The notes: generated from the letters alone by a model not told the origin. A stretch of DNA of 64,000 bases from an uncultured Lachnospiraceae bacterium (GCA_958428365.1 CAUAFT010000002.1:186001-250000), one strand, 5' to 3'; positions 34,348 to 42,545 are shown, counted from the stretch's first letter. Program-made: numbers and translations.

Positions 34348-35241
34348 TTATTGTGCCATCTGAAAGCCGTATGCTTTCATAACCTCTGCCAATGCTTTTG
34401 CATTCTTTTCTTCCATTTCCGTAAGCGGCAGACGCAGCGGACCCACTTCCATTCCCATAAGGTTCAGCGCCTTTTTCACAGGGATCGGATTGACCTCGGA
34501 AAACAGAGCGTCCACCAGCGGCAGACCCTTCATCTGGATCTCAAGAGCTGTCTTCTCATCTCCGTCAAAATAACTCTGACACATCTGATGTACATCCTTC
34601 GGCGCAACATTGGACCACACGGAGATCACCCCGATCGCTCCAATCGCCAAAAGCGGAACGACCAGTCCGTCCTCACCGGAATAAAGATCCAGTTTTCCAT
34701 CCGTCAGCTCCATGGTCTTAGAAGCCTGCGCCAGATTGCCCGTCGCCTCTTTTAAGCCTACGATATTTTCTACATTTTTATGCAGATACGCCGCCGTCTC
34801 CGGCAGGATATTACATCCCGTTCTGCCCGGCACATTATACATAATGATCGGTGTTTTCACTTCTTTTGCAATGGCAGAATAATGCTCGATCAACCCTCCC
34901 TGGGTCGCCTTATTATAATAAGGCGTCACGATCAAAAGCCCATCGGCTCCCGCTTCCTCCGCTTCCTTAGAAAGCTGAATCGCAGTCCTCGTACAATTCG
35001 AACCGGTTCCCGCAACCACCGGAACCCTGCCCTTCGTAAACTCGATCGCCGCCTTGATCACATCCCGATGCTCTTCCATCGTCAGGGTAGAACTCTCCCC
35101 CGTAGTTCCGGCAATAATAATACTGTCCGTCCCCTGATCGATCTGCCAATTGATCAGCTCCTCCAGCTTCCCATAATTCACTTCCTGATTCTCATTCATC
35201 GGTGTAACGATCGCCACACCTGCTCCTTTAAAAATAGCCAT
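34348..35241 (-). CDS. dapA: 4-hydroxy-tetrahydrodipicolinate synthase
   Basis: A 297-residue TIM-barrel aldolase that condenses pyruvate with aspartate semialdehyde, the first step specific to lysine. GTTGESSTLT near 44, the catalytic Tyr in MYNVPGRTG near 135 and the Schiff-base Lys in VGLKEATGN near 163 are all present. The ATG has GGAGG seven bases upstream. Expression is controlled by the lysine riboswitch and terminator about 100-340 bases upstream. Confidence 0.97.
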   Translation of the reverse strand: MAIFKGAGVAIVTPMNENQEVNYGKLEELINWQIDQGTDSIIIAGTTGESSTLTMEEHRDVIKAAIEFTKGRVPVVAGTGSNCTRTAIQLSKEAEEAGADGLLIVTPYYNKATQGGLIEHYSAIAKEVKTPIIMYNVPGRTGCNILPETAAYLHKNVENIVGLKEATGNLAQASKTMELTDGKLDLYSGEDGLVVPLLAIGAIGVISVWSNVAPKDVHQMCQSYFDGDEKTALEIQMKGLPLVDALFSEVNPIPVKKALNLMGMEVGPLRLPLTEMEEKNAKALAEVMKAYGFQMAQ

Positions 35242-35269
35242 ATATCTTCCTCCATATTTTATTTTCCAT

Positions 35270-35334
35270 CTTATATCCGAAACAGGTCACAGGAACCGGA
35301 AATACCTCTGTGCCATGCCCTCACAACCTTAAAG
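35270..35334 (-). repeat. Solo arm related to palindrome B, in the dapA leader
   Basis: The first 15 bases, CTTATATCCGAAACA, are identical to 28121-28135 of palindrome B, and blocks GGAAATAC, a CCC run and CACAACCTT continue the match to the end of B's right arm. The partner arm and the core are missing. It lies between the riboswitch terminator and the dapA ribosome binding site. Confidence 0.75.
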
Positions 35335-35364
35335 AAACAAAAAGCCGACTCAGAAAAGCCGGCT
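35333..35364 (-). terminator. Regulated terminator of the lysine riboswitch
   Basis: AGCCGGC pairs with GTCGGCT (35343-35364), followed on the minus strand by TTTTTGTTTCTTT. It is the expression platform of the riboswitch just upstream. Confidence 0.85.
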
Positions 35365-35410
35365 CAAATTTTCCTTTCACAAACTCAAAACTAATAAGTC
35401 TGCATCCAAA

Positions 35411-35580
35411 AGATAGCGCCTCCATCCGATACGTCGATGAGAGTCATAAAGTTCTTCACTCCATGCCCAAGGACACGACTACAGACATCATACCCTTTCG
35501 GCGTTCTCCCCTTTCACACATCTTCTTCTGCCTCTGCCGCATCCGACCTGCTACTGATGAATCACGCAACCTCTACCCTT
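35411..35580 (-). ncRNA. Lysine riboswitch
   Basis: On the minus strand the leader has the conserved lysine-aptamer blocks in order: GGGTAGAGGTTGCG at the 5' end (35580), a CATCAGTAGCAG segment, GAAAGGGGAGAACGCCGAAAG in the middle, a long stem around GGGCATGGAGTGAAG with ATGACTCTCATCG, and GGAGGCGCTATC at the 3' end (35411), compare GGAGGGCTATC in B. subtilis lysC. With the terminator downstream, lysine binding should stop transcription of dapA and dapB. Confidence 0.92.
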
Positions 35581-35618
35581 TTTATTCTATTATATTTCTA
35601 TTTCCTTATTATGTGCTA

Positions 35619-35648
35619 ACTATAACACTATATGACAGTCCTTGTCAA
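35619..35648 (-). promoter_or_regulatory. Promoter of the riboswitch-dapA transcript
   Basis: Consensus TTGACA at 35643-35648 and TATAGT at 35619-35624, spacer 18. The -35 touches the end of the cobO gene. Confidence 0.7.
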
Positions 35649-36134
35649 TTATTTTTCCGAGGCAATATTGTAGATCTCATCGGCGATCTCATAAAGCCCT
35701 TCCGGCAGCACTCTTCCGGTCAGGATCAGATCGGTTCCCTCCGACTTCGCCCCGATGACATTTTTCAACTCGTCTACGGATACGATCCCCGCGTCCACCA
35801 GACCTAAGACCTCGTCCAGTACCAGCAGGCTGCATTCGCTGGTGGCAAGTACCTTTCTGGCAAAATTCAATCCGTTTTTCATATTCACGGACTCTTCCTT
35901 TTTCTCCTCCTCAGAAAGCTCCGCAAAGCACTCAGCGAGCTTCTCAAAACGGAAGAATTTGATATCCGGCTCCAACCTCTGTAAAACCTCTCCCGGTTCC
36001 TCTTTTTTTGCCTTCAAGAACTGGATAATAATTACGTTTTTCCCTGCATCTGCCTTTCGTAAGGCATTTCCCAGTGCGGCTGTGGATTTTCCCCTGCCCT
36101 CACCGTAGTAAATCTGAATCATTCCACGTTCCAT
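35649..36134 (-). CDS. cobO: Cob(I)yrinic acid a,c-diamide adenosyltransferase
   Basis: A 161-residue P-loop enzyme of the CobA/CobO/BtuR family, which transfers adenosine from ATP to the cobalt of corrinoids. The family start IQIYYGEGRGKSTAALGNALRKA carries the modified P loop; EPGEVLQRL and LLVLDEVLGLVDAG (Walker B-like) follow. It may serve corrinoid salvage. GAGGAGG lies six bases before the ATG. No other cobalamin gene is present in the window. Confidence 0.92.
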   Translation of the reverse strand: MERGMIQIYYGEGRGKSTAALGNALRKADAGKNVIIIQFLKAKKEEPGEVLQRLEPDIKFFRFEKLAECFAELSEEEKKEESVNMKNGLNFARKVLATSECSLLVLDEVLGLVDAGIVSVDELKNVIGAKSEGTDLILTGRVLPEGLYEIADEIYNIASEK

Positions 36135-36226
36135 TTTTTCCTCCTCTGCCGTACAAAAAACTCCCGGCGGTTACATGTTTCCCCAGATTTGATTAAAATA
36201 CCATATTTTAGGCAAAAAAGCAAATT

Positions 36227-36853
36227 TTACTCCAAAAACTCTATTTTATTGACAGAAACTTCATAAGCAACACGCTTTTCCGTCTGATCCTCGCCGATCT
36301 TTTTTATGTACTCCCTGCTCTGGATCCTGCCATATACTTCCACATGGCTTCCCACCTCAAAAGAGGAAGCGTATCTTGCATTTCGTCCCCAGCAGATACA
36401 CGGAATGTAATCGGATTTTCCATAGGATCGGTTGACCGCCACCAGAAGATCCGCGATCTCCCTTCCCAGAGGCGTCTTTCTGTAGATCGGTTCCTTGCAG
36501 ATATAACCGTCCAGATAAATCTGATTGCTCTTTACGTCGTCCTCGATCTCATCCACAAATTCCAGCTCTCTGACAAAAACAGAGAGGATCAGTCTGTTTT
36601 TCTTTTCCTCATGTCTATTATAGGAACGGAACTGACCGTTTACCATAATGGTCTCTCCAATATAACTCTGTGTCACGTCGATCAGTCTCTCCGACACCAT
36701 CAGCGGTATGTAGTCCACGGAATCGCTGAGACGGCTGACGGATACGTCCACAAGGTAAAAACCCTCGCCGTATACTTCGTGGCTAAACTCAAATTCTGAG
36801 ACGATCTCTCCTATAATAGTAACCTGGTTGTTTTCAAATAATTTATCTGCCAT
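36227..36853 (-). CDS. SSB-like protein with two OB-fold regions
   Basis: A 208-residue protein resembling single-stranded DNA-binding proteins. An N-terminal OB fold (VTIIGEIVSEFEFSHEVYGEGFY) and a second OB-like half (NQIYLDGYICKEPIYRKTPLGREIADLLVAVNRSYGKSDYIPCICWG) are seen; the second half has the typical SSB pattern. The acidic DDDIPF-like tail that recruits partners in SSB is missing. It is a divergent paralogue, not the main ssb. The ATG at 36853 follows GGGAGAAG. It is transcribed away from typA. Confidence 0.82.
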   Translation of the reverse strand: MADKLFENNQVTIIGEIVSEFEFSHEVYGEGFYLVDVSVSRLSDSVDYIPLMVSERLIDVTQSYIGETIMVNGQFRSYNRHEEKKNRLILSVFVRELEFVDEIEDDVKSNQIYLDGYICKEPIYRKTPLGREIADLLVAVNRSYGKSDYIPCICWGRNARYASSFEVGSHVEVYGRIQSREYIKKIGEDQTEKRVAYEVSVNKIEFLE

Positions 36854-36977
36854 GTTTCTTCTCCCTTCATTCTCGAACATCTTTTGCCACTTCATCATAA
36901 TTGCCCTCCTGCAAAAAACTCCACACGTTTTGTCGATAACTTTCTGAAATCTCCCTTCTCGTTTTTTTGAAAAAATC

Positions 36978-37005
36978 TTGCCATATTTTACTTTTATGCT
37001 AAAAT
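36978..37005 (+). promoter_or_regulatory. Promoter of typA
   Basis: TTGCCA at 36978-36983 and TAAAAT at 37000-37005 with a 16-base spacer, about 45 bases upstream of the typA ATG. Confidence 0.6.
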
Positions 37006-37051
37006 AAAAGGGTTAGACTTATATGTGAACAGTAGAAAGAAGGATACGATT

Positions 37052-38884
37052 ATGAAAATGAATAGAGAGGACATCCGTAACATTGCCATTATTGCCCATG
37101 TCGATCATGGCAAGACCACTCTGGTGGATGAATTGTTAAAACAAAGCGGTGTGTTCCGTGCCAACCAGGAAGTGCAGGAACGCGTCATGGATTCCAACGA
37201 TCTGGAACGGGAGCGCGGCATTACCATCCTTTCTAAAAATACGGCGGTATTTTATAATGATGTAAAGATCAATATCATAGACACTCCGGGACATGCGGAC
37301 TTCGGCGGCGAGGTGGAACGTGTCTTAAAGATGGTAAACGGCGTGGTTCTGGTAGTGGACGCTTTTGAGGGCGCCATGCCCCAGACCAAATTCGTGCTGA
37401 TGAAAGCCCTCGCCCTAGACCTTCCGGTCATCGTCTGCATCAACAAGATCGACCGCCCGGAGGCGAGACCGGATGAGGTCATCGACGAGGTCTTAGAACT
37501 TTTCATGGATCTGGACGCTTCCGACGAACAGCTGGACTGCCCGTTCATCTACGCCTCTGCAAGAGACGGCTATGCCTTAAAGGACTTAAATGACGAGAAG
37601 AAGGATATGACCCCGCTCTTTGAGACGATCTTAGAATATATTCCGGCGCCGGAAGGCGACCCGGACGCCAACACCCAGGTGCTGATCAGTACCATTGACT
37701 ACAACGAGTATGTGGGACGTATCGGTGTGGGCAAGGTGGACAACGGCTGCCTGAAGATCAATCAGGACGCTGTTGTAGTAAACCATCATGAACCGGACAA
37801 GCTGAAAAAAGTCCGTATCAGCAAGCTCTATGAGTTCGATGGACTGAATAAGGTGGATGTCACAGAGGCAGGAATCGGCTCCATCGTGGCAATCTCCGGT
37901 ATCGCAGACATTCATATCGGAGATACCATCTGTGCACCGGAAAACCCGCAGGCAATCCCGTTCCAGAAGATCTCAGAGCCTACGATCTCCATGAACTTTA
38001 TCGTCAACGACAGCCCCCTTGCGGGACAAGAGGGAAAATTCGTAACCTCCCGCCACATCCGCGACCGTCTCTTCCGGGAGCTGAATACCGACGTCTCCCT
38101 ACGCGTGGAGGAGACGGAAAATGCCGACAGCTACAAGGTCTCCGGACGTGGAGAGCTTCATCTGTCCGTCCTGATCGAAAATATGAGAAGGGAAGGCTAT
38201 GAGTTCGCAGTCAGCAAGGCGGAGGTACTCTACCGCACCGACGAGAACGGGAAACGAACCGAACCGATGGAGCTTGCCTATGTGGACGTGCCGGATGAAT
38301 TTACCGGAGCGGTCATCGACAAGCTGAGCCAGAGAAAAGGCGAGATGTTAAATATGGGACCGATCAGCGGCGGCTATACCCGGCTGGAATTTAACATCCC
38401 ATCCCGCGGACTCATCGGCTACCGGGGCGAGTTCTTAACGGACACCAAGGGAAACGGTATCATCAACACCATCTTCAACGGCTATGCACCGTATAAGGGC
38501 GATATCCAGTACCGCAAACAGGGATCCCTCATCGCCTTTGAATCGGGAGAATCCGTAACCTACGGTCTCTTCTCCGCCCAGGAGCGGGGCACCCTCTTTA
38601 TCGGACCAGGAGAGAAGGTCTACTCCGGCATGGTCATCGGACAGTGTGCCAAGGCAGAGGACATTGAGTTGAACGTATGTAAGAAAAAACATCTGACCAA
38701 CACCCGCTCCTCCTCCGCCGACGAGGCGCTGACGCTGACTCCGCCAAAAATCTTAAGCCTGGAACAGGCGCTGGATTTTATCGACACGGATGAATTGCTG
38801 GAGGTGACACCGGAGAGCCTCAGGATCCGTAAGAGGATCCTGGATCCAACCCTTCGGAAGAGAGCTAATTTTAAAAACAAATAG
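37052..38884 (+). CDS. typA: Translational GTPase TypA/BipA
   Basis: A 610-residue ribosome-binding GTPase of the EF-G family, linked to stress growth and 50S assembly. G1 is AHVDHGKTTLVDELL, G2 has RGITI, G3 DTPGHADFGGEV, G4 NKIDRPEARP; the C-terminal BipA-specific region has RGLIGYRGEFLTDTKGNG. One of only two plus-strand genes here. The ATG at 37052 has AGAAGGA seven bases upstream; a GTG farther upstream is less likely. Confidence 0.97.
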   Translation: MKMNREDIRNIAIIAHVDHGKTTLVDELLKQSGVFRANQEVQERVMDSNDLERERGITILSKNTAVFYNDVKINIIDTPGHADFGGEVERVLKMVNGVVLVVDAFEGAMPQTKFVLMKALALDLPVIVCINKIDRPEARPDEVIDEVLELFMDLDASDEQLDCPFIYASARDGYALKDLNDEKKDMTPLFETILEYIPAPEGDPDANTQVLISTIDYNEYVGRIGVGKVDNGCLKINQDAVVVNHHEPDKLKKVRISKLYEFDGLNKVDVTEAGIGSIVAISGIADIHIGDTICAPENPQAIPFQKISEPTISMNFIVNDSPLAGQEGKFVTSRHIRDRLFRELNTDVSLRVEETENADSYKVSGRGELHLSVLIENMRREGYEFAVSKAEVLYRTDENGKRTEPMELAYVDVPDEFTGAVIDKLSQRKGEMLNMGPISGGYTRLEFNIPSRGLIGYRGEFLTDTKGNGIINTIFNGYAPYKGDIQYRKQGSLIAFESGESVTYGLFSAQERGTLFIGPGEKVYSGMVIGQCAKAEDIELNVCKKKHLTNTRSSSADEALTLTPPKILSLEQALDFIDTDELLEVTPESLRIRKRILDPTLRKRANFKNK

Positions 38885-38932
38885 GATTCTTTACTAACCT
38901 AACGCAAAATCAAAAATATATTTTTTCATAAT

Positions 38933-38977
38933 AAAACCGACCTTCCATCGTCAGCCTGACTTTTGAAGATCGGTTTT
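38933..38977. terminator. Bidirectional terminator between typA and the PurF paralogue
   Basis: AAAACCGAyCTT/AAGATCGGTTTT stem with T-rich tracts on both strands; it serves two convergent genes. Confidence 0.85.
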
Positions 38978-39001
38978 CATTTTTATTTATTGTATATTTC
39001 G

Positions 39002-40411
39002 CTACTCTCTTCCATCCCAGCAGTAGGTACAGAGCTTACACTTATCTATTCCCACTGCATCCAGCATATCGTCCAGACGGTTGAACCGGAGAGACGTAAA
39101 ATTCAGTTCTTTTCGGATCTCCTCCACCATCTGCTCATACTTTGGAGATTCCGGATCCGCATACTCTTTTAACACCTCATCCGTCACCTTCCCGTCCTCC
39201 AGCTTATCGATGACACGACGGGTAATCAGATCCATCTCTGAGGACGAACGGGAAAAGTTCAGATATTTACAGCCATATAACAGCGGCGGGCAGGCAGGTC
39301 TGATATGCACCTCTTTTGCCCCGCTCTGATATAAAAATTCCGTGGTCTCCCGAAGCTGCGTTCCCCTCACGATGGAGTCGTCGATCAGCAGCAGGCTCTT
39401 ATCCCGGATCAGCTCGTCCACCGCAAGAAGCTTCATTTTTGCAATGAGATTCCTCTTACTCTGAACCGTCGGCATAAAGGAGCGGGGCCAGGTCGGCGTA
39501 TATTTGATAAATGGTCTGGAAAACGGAATCCCGGACTCGTTGGCATAACCGATGGCGTGGGCAATTCCCGAATCGGGAACTCCCGCCACAATATCCGGCT
39601 TCACATGATCTCTCTGCGCCATCTTCTTTCCGCAGGAGTAACGCATCTGCTCCACGCTGGTTCCCTCATAGGAACTGGAAGGATATCCGTAATATACCCA
39701 AAGGAAGGTACAGATCTTCATCTCCTCATTTGGATTCACCAGGGTCAGGCACTGTTCCTCCGTTATGACTGCGATCTCCCCCGGTCCCAGTTCTTTGTAA
39801 TCCGTATATCCCAGATTTTTATAGGCAAAATTCTCAAAGGAGACGCAGTAGGCATCCTCTTTTTTTCCAACTACGATGGGCGTGCGTCCATACTTATCCC
39901 TCGCCGCATAGATTCCCTGCTGATTCATTAACAAGATCGATACGGAGCCGTCGATCTCTTCCAGGGCGTACTGAATACCCTCGATCAGATTTTCCTTCTG
40001 ATTGATCAGCGCCGCAATCATCTCCGTGGCATTGATGTCGCCGCCGCTCATCTCCAGAAAATGGGAATGCCCGTTTTCAAAGAGTTTTTTCGTAAGCTCG
40101 TCCATATTGTTGATCTTGCTCACCGTGGTCAAAGCATAGGTTCCGTGATGGGAACGCACTAACAACGGCTGGGGTTCATAATCCGATATACAGCCGATTC
40201 CAAGATTACCGGTCATCTCCTGCATATCCTTATCAAATTTTGTGCGGAACGGCGCGTTCTCTATATTGTGGATCGCACGGTCAAATCCATGTTCCCTGTC
40301 ATAAACCGTCATTCCGCCCCTTCTTGTTCCCAGATGGGAGTGATAATCAATTCCAAAAAAAAGATCAAATACACAGTCCTGTTTTGATGCTACACCAAAA
40401 AATCCACCCAT
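39002..40411 (-). CDS. PurF-like phosphoribosyltransferase without glutaminase nucleophile
   Basis: A 469-residue protein with the full two-domain layout of amidophosphoribosyltransferase. The PRTase half is intact: PRPP loop LLLIDDSIVRGTQ at 341-353, and the Fe-S cysteines of the B. subtilis-type enzyme appear kept (Cys234, one in PPLLYGCKY, two in CKLCTYC). The N-terminal Ntn glutaminase half starts MGGFFG, where active enzymes have a nucleophilic Cys at position 2; the HRGQEG and GHxRY motifs are also changed (TRRGG, GIGCISDY). Glutamine hydrolysis is therefore very unlikely. It may use free ammonia or act in regulation; no pur gene is adjacent. GAGGAAG precedes the ATG. Confidence 0.85.
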   Translation of the reverse strand: MGGFFGVASKQDCVFDLFFGIDYHSHLGTRRGGMTVYDREHGFDRAIHNIENAPFRTKFDKDMQEMTGNLGIGCISDYEPQPLLVRSHHGTYALTTVSKINNMDELTKKLFENGHSHFLEMSGGDINATEMIAALINQKENLIEGIQYALEEIDGSVSILLMNQQGIYAARDKYGRTPIVVGKKEDAYCVSFENFAYKNLGYTDYKELGPGEIAVITEEQCLTLVNPNEEMKICTFLWVYYGYPSSSYEGTSVEQMRYSCGKKMAQRDHVKPDIVAGVPDSGIAHAIGYANESGIPFSRPFIKYTPTWPRSFMPTVQSKRNLIAKMKLLAVDELIRDKSLLLIDDSIVRGTQLRETTEFLYQSGAKEVHIRPACPPLLYGCKYLNFSRSSSEMDLITRRVIDKLEDGKVTDEVLKEYADPESPKYEQMVEEIRKELNFTSLRFNRLDDMLDAVGIDKCKLCTYCWDGRE

Positions 40412-40519
40412 GTTTTTCTTCCTCGTTTCTTTTTATTTTACAGTTTATCCGTTTTGATTCGTCACATTTGATATTTTAACACACTCTGCATTTCTTTACT
40501 AGGATTTCCTATCACATAA

Positions 40520-40562
40520 AAAGGATACCATCTGAGGGCTTTTCCTTCAGATCATATCCTTT
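40520..40562 (-). terminator. Terminator of the CarD-type gene
   Basis: AAGGATA..ATCTGA pairs with TCAGAT..TATCCTT (40521-40561), followed by TTTTTATG on the minus strand. Confidence 0.8.
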
Positions 40563-40584
40563 TCACTCTCTTTTATACTACTTA

Positions 40585-41082
40585 TTATGCGATCCTCTGC
40601 TCAATGAGAGAACCCACCTCTTCTTTTTTTATTCCAAGGGCGATCGCCAGCTCCCCGTACAGGTTTTCCTCCGCCATCTTAAAATAGCGTTCGTCTCCCG
40701 CCGTAATCTTCTTTCCCTGTGCCTGTCTCGCCAGCTTTTTCTCATAGAGGGTCTTAATGATCCGGATCAGTTCACGGCAGTCGCATTTTCGGAACGCCTC
40801 CTTAAATACCAGGTCTTTGCTCTTTTCATCCTCAATGGCAAGCACCTGCATCTCCTCCATGTGGTCGATCAGCTCGTACGCCTCCTGCTCCGTGATCACG
40901 GGGCGCATTACCACTTTATTGTTATCCACAGGAGTAAACACCTTACTCTTTTTTTCATAGACCGGCACCAGGGTGTAATACATCCGGTCATTCGGCACGC
41001 CCTGCATATCCATGCTGCCGATACTCTCCACCCTGCAGACCCCGTTGCTTCCGTAAATAATAAAATCTCCTACCTTAAACAT
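40585..41082 (-). CDS. CarD/CdnL-type transcription regulator
   Basis: A 165-residue protein with the CarD_CdnL_TRCF RNA-polymerase-interacting domain at 1-60 (FKVGDFIIYGSNGVCRVESI, YYTLVPVYEKKSKVFTPVDN) and a helical C-terminal domain. Homologues bind the beta subunit and stabilise open complexes at weak promoters. GAAAGGAGAAG precedes the ATG, and the gene is a single unit with its own terminator. Confidence 0.92.
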   Translation of the reverse strand: MFKVGDFIIYGSNGVCRVESIGSMDMQGVPNDRMYYTLVPVYEKKSKVFTPVDNNKVVMRPVITEQEAYELIDHMEEMQVLAIEDEKSKDLVFKEAFRKCDCRELIRIIKTLYEKKLARQAQGKKITAGDERYFKMAEENLYGELAIALGIKKEEVGSLIEQRIA

Positions 41083-41363
41083 GACTTCTCCTTTCTTTCA
41101 CAAAAAAACCGCCGCACTCAACAAATAAGCGAAACGGATCTCTGCTTTTGCTCTATAAGAAATCTAAAAACTTCCTCCTAAAGACATCAATTTCATCAAT
41201 CTCACTATTGACTATATTTATTGTACCACAAATTTCAGGTTTTCAAAAGCGGATTTTCCTAATTTTCCTTATTTTGGTTGTTTTTATCTATAGTGAGATT
41301 CCTGCTTTTGTGCATTTTTAAGTCTGTGAAAGCTACTGTTTTTTCTGCTGGGATTTCCTAAAT

Positions 41364-41400
41364 CATAAAAATAAATGAAAGCTGATCTCTCAGCTTTCAT
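41364..41400 (-). terminator. Hairpin downstream of agrD, probable agrBD terminator
   Basis: ATGAAAGCTGA/TCAGCTTTCAT, an 11-bp perfect stem with a four-base loop (41375-41400), followed by TTATTTTTATG on the minus strand. It is about 260 bases after agrD. Confidence 0.7.
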
Positions 41401-41432
41401 TCGGGCATTAGTAAGATGTTAGAACTTATGAA

Positions 41433-41600
41433 TACATCTCCATGAATTTCAATGAATGTCATTTTTTCTATCGGTAAACAAAATCTGAAATCTGGGCGTG
41501 ATTCCATTTAAGAGACAATTTTTTTCTATATCGTAATAATAGGTTGTTTGTTTTCAGTTACAGTGATGCAGAAAAAATTATTGAAATTCATGGATATATT
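41433..41600. repeat. Imperfect palindrome F downstream of agrD
   Basis: TCCATGAATTTCAAT at 41439-41453 is perfectly complementary to 41580-41594, and weaker pairing extends on both sides to about 35 bp per arm. The loop is about 125 bases with no strong fold seen. Confidence 0.7.
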
Positions 41601-41662
41601 TTCATATTATCCTTTTCCCTCCTGCCGCCCGAAAAAACAAAACGGCAGGAGTTCTCTTATCT

Positions 41663-41803
41663 TTATTTTTGGAATTTTTCTACGCCCTTCGGCTCTTTCG
41701 GCTGATAGCAGTAAAATGCCGACGCCTTGCTTGCAGCGGACACCGCCGCTTTCTCACCCGCTCTTTTCACTACCTTGTCAAAAATTGTCTGCTTCTTCAT
41801 CAT
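41663..41803 (-). CDS. agrD: AgrD-type cyclic autoinducer prepeptide
   Basis: A 46-residue peptide. A short amphipathic N-terminal helix (FDKVVKRAGEKAAVSAASK) leads to the signal segment SAFYC at 28-32, followed by the AgrD tail YQPKEPKGVEKFQK. In clostridial AgrD peptides five residues before the [HY]QPxxP motif form the ring; here the ring-closing position 28 is Ser rather than Cys, predicting a lactone. The gene starts with ATGATG at 41803, overlaps the end of agrB by 26 bases and has AAAGGAGAGG upstream, inside agrB. Only position, motif and binding site support it, but all three agree. Confidence 0.87.
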   Translation of the reverse strand: MMKKQTIFDKVVKRAGEKAAVSAASKASAFYCYQPKEPKGVEKFQK

Positions 41804-42383
41804 GACCTCTCCTTTCTTTTGGAATCATCATCAGAATCACCGCCTCCAATACCGTCAACGCCAGGGCTAATCCCAGCCTTATCTGAGTAAATCCAAGCAG
41901 CAATATCAGGATTCCATAAAACATTCCTAATCTCAGCGCTTTTCTTCTGTTCTTTTTTCTTTTCTCTTCTGTTAAACGCTTATGGATATGTTCCACAGGA
42001 GCATATTGATAGATGATCAACTCGCTGACAATGGCTATTAATATAAAGAGGACCTGTCCTTTCCTGACCACCGGTTCAAATAATACCACACCTGCCACAA
42101 CGATCCCCCACAAAAGGACAGTGAGCAGATCACATTTCCACGACTGGGATGCATGATAGCCGCCGCAGCAGCTTCTCAGTGTGGTAAAAGCAACCACGAA
42201 GATCAGCGTCACCGCAAGTTGATGAAGAACGCCTCCTGCCAGCAACAGCAAAAAAGTCTTTCCCGCATTTTCAATCAGAACCTCATATCCAAATTGATAA
42301 ATCTCTTTGTCGCATTCTGGAATCAGTTCCTTTTGACAAAGCGAATCCGCTATCTTTTCTGCCATTTTTGACACCTTGTTCAC
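41778..42383 (-). CDS. agrB: AgrB-type processing peptidase
   Basis: A 201-residue membrane cysteine protease that trims AgrD and makes the cyclic signal. Catalytic His77 and Cys84 are seen in GGYHASQSWKC, with the same spacing and even the same numbers as in S. aureus AgrB. Four to six transmembrane helices follow. Two starts are possible: GTG at 42383 with AGGAG, or ATG at 42365 with AAGGTG; the second fits better if the -10 at 42397-42402 is used, because transcription would begin inside the first ribosome site. It overlaps agrD. Confidence 0.95.
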   Translation of the reverse strand: MNKVSKMAEKIADSLCQKELIPECDKEIYQFGYEVLIENAGKTFLLLLAGGVLHQLAVTLIFVVAFTTLRSCCGGYHASQSWKCDLLTVLLWGIVVAGVVLFEPVVRKGQVLFILIAIVSELIIYQYAPVEHIHKRLTEEKRKKNRRKALRLGMFYGILILLLGFTQIRLGLALALTVLEAVILMMIPKERRGHDEEADNF

Positions 42384-42396
42384 ATCCTTCTCCTAC

Positions 42397-42459
42397 ATCA
42401 TAACAATTTCCTTTCCAAATTCAATATATCTGGCACTAACGGTCATTTTCTGGCACGAA
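42397..42459 (-). promoter_or_regulatory. AgrA-type (LytTR) operator and promoter facing agrB
   Basis: Two direct repeats read on the minus strand, TTCGTGCCAGA (42449-42459) and TTAGTGCCAGA (42429-42439), with a 20-base period. TATGAT at 42397-42402 lies 27 bases after the second repeat core. Tandem repeats two helical turns apart just upstream of -35 are how LytTR regulators activate. Confidence 0.8.
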
Positions 42460-42481
42460 TTGCTGTCTTTTCCCATATTTT

Positions 42482-42545
42482 TTTATAAAACAAAAAGAGA
42501 ATTGATTGCTTTGTGTCACCCCTCGCACAAAATAATCCATTCTCT
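42482..42545 (-). terminator. Strong terminator between agrC and agrB
   Basis: AGAGAATgGATT..TTGTG pairs with CACAA..AATCaATTCTCT (42496-42545; loop about ten bases), followed by TTTTTGTTTTAT. It would end both agrC read-through and the small RNA. Confidence 0.9.

Larger units (their letters stand above)
41083..41662. other. 580-base gap between carD and agrD
   Basis: No credible gene. 41083-41374 is AT-rich upstream DNA of the CarD-type gene. The rest holds the hairpin at 41375-41400, the palindrome at 41433-41600 and a GC-rich hairpin CTCCTGCCG/CGGCAGGAG at 41619-41651 just after the agrD stop, which lacks a T run on the minus strand. Confidence 0.6.

Noticed and set aside
37052..38884. 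Minus-strand frames of 85-98 codons inside typA
   Set aside because: Shadows of typA codon structure; no start signals.
41619..41651. GC-rich hairpin after agrD as intrinsic terminator
   Set aside because: No T run follows it on the minus strand; kept only as a hairpin of unknown role.
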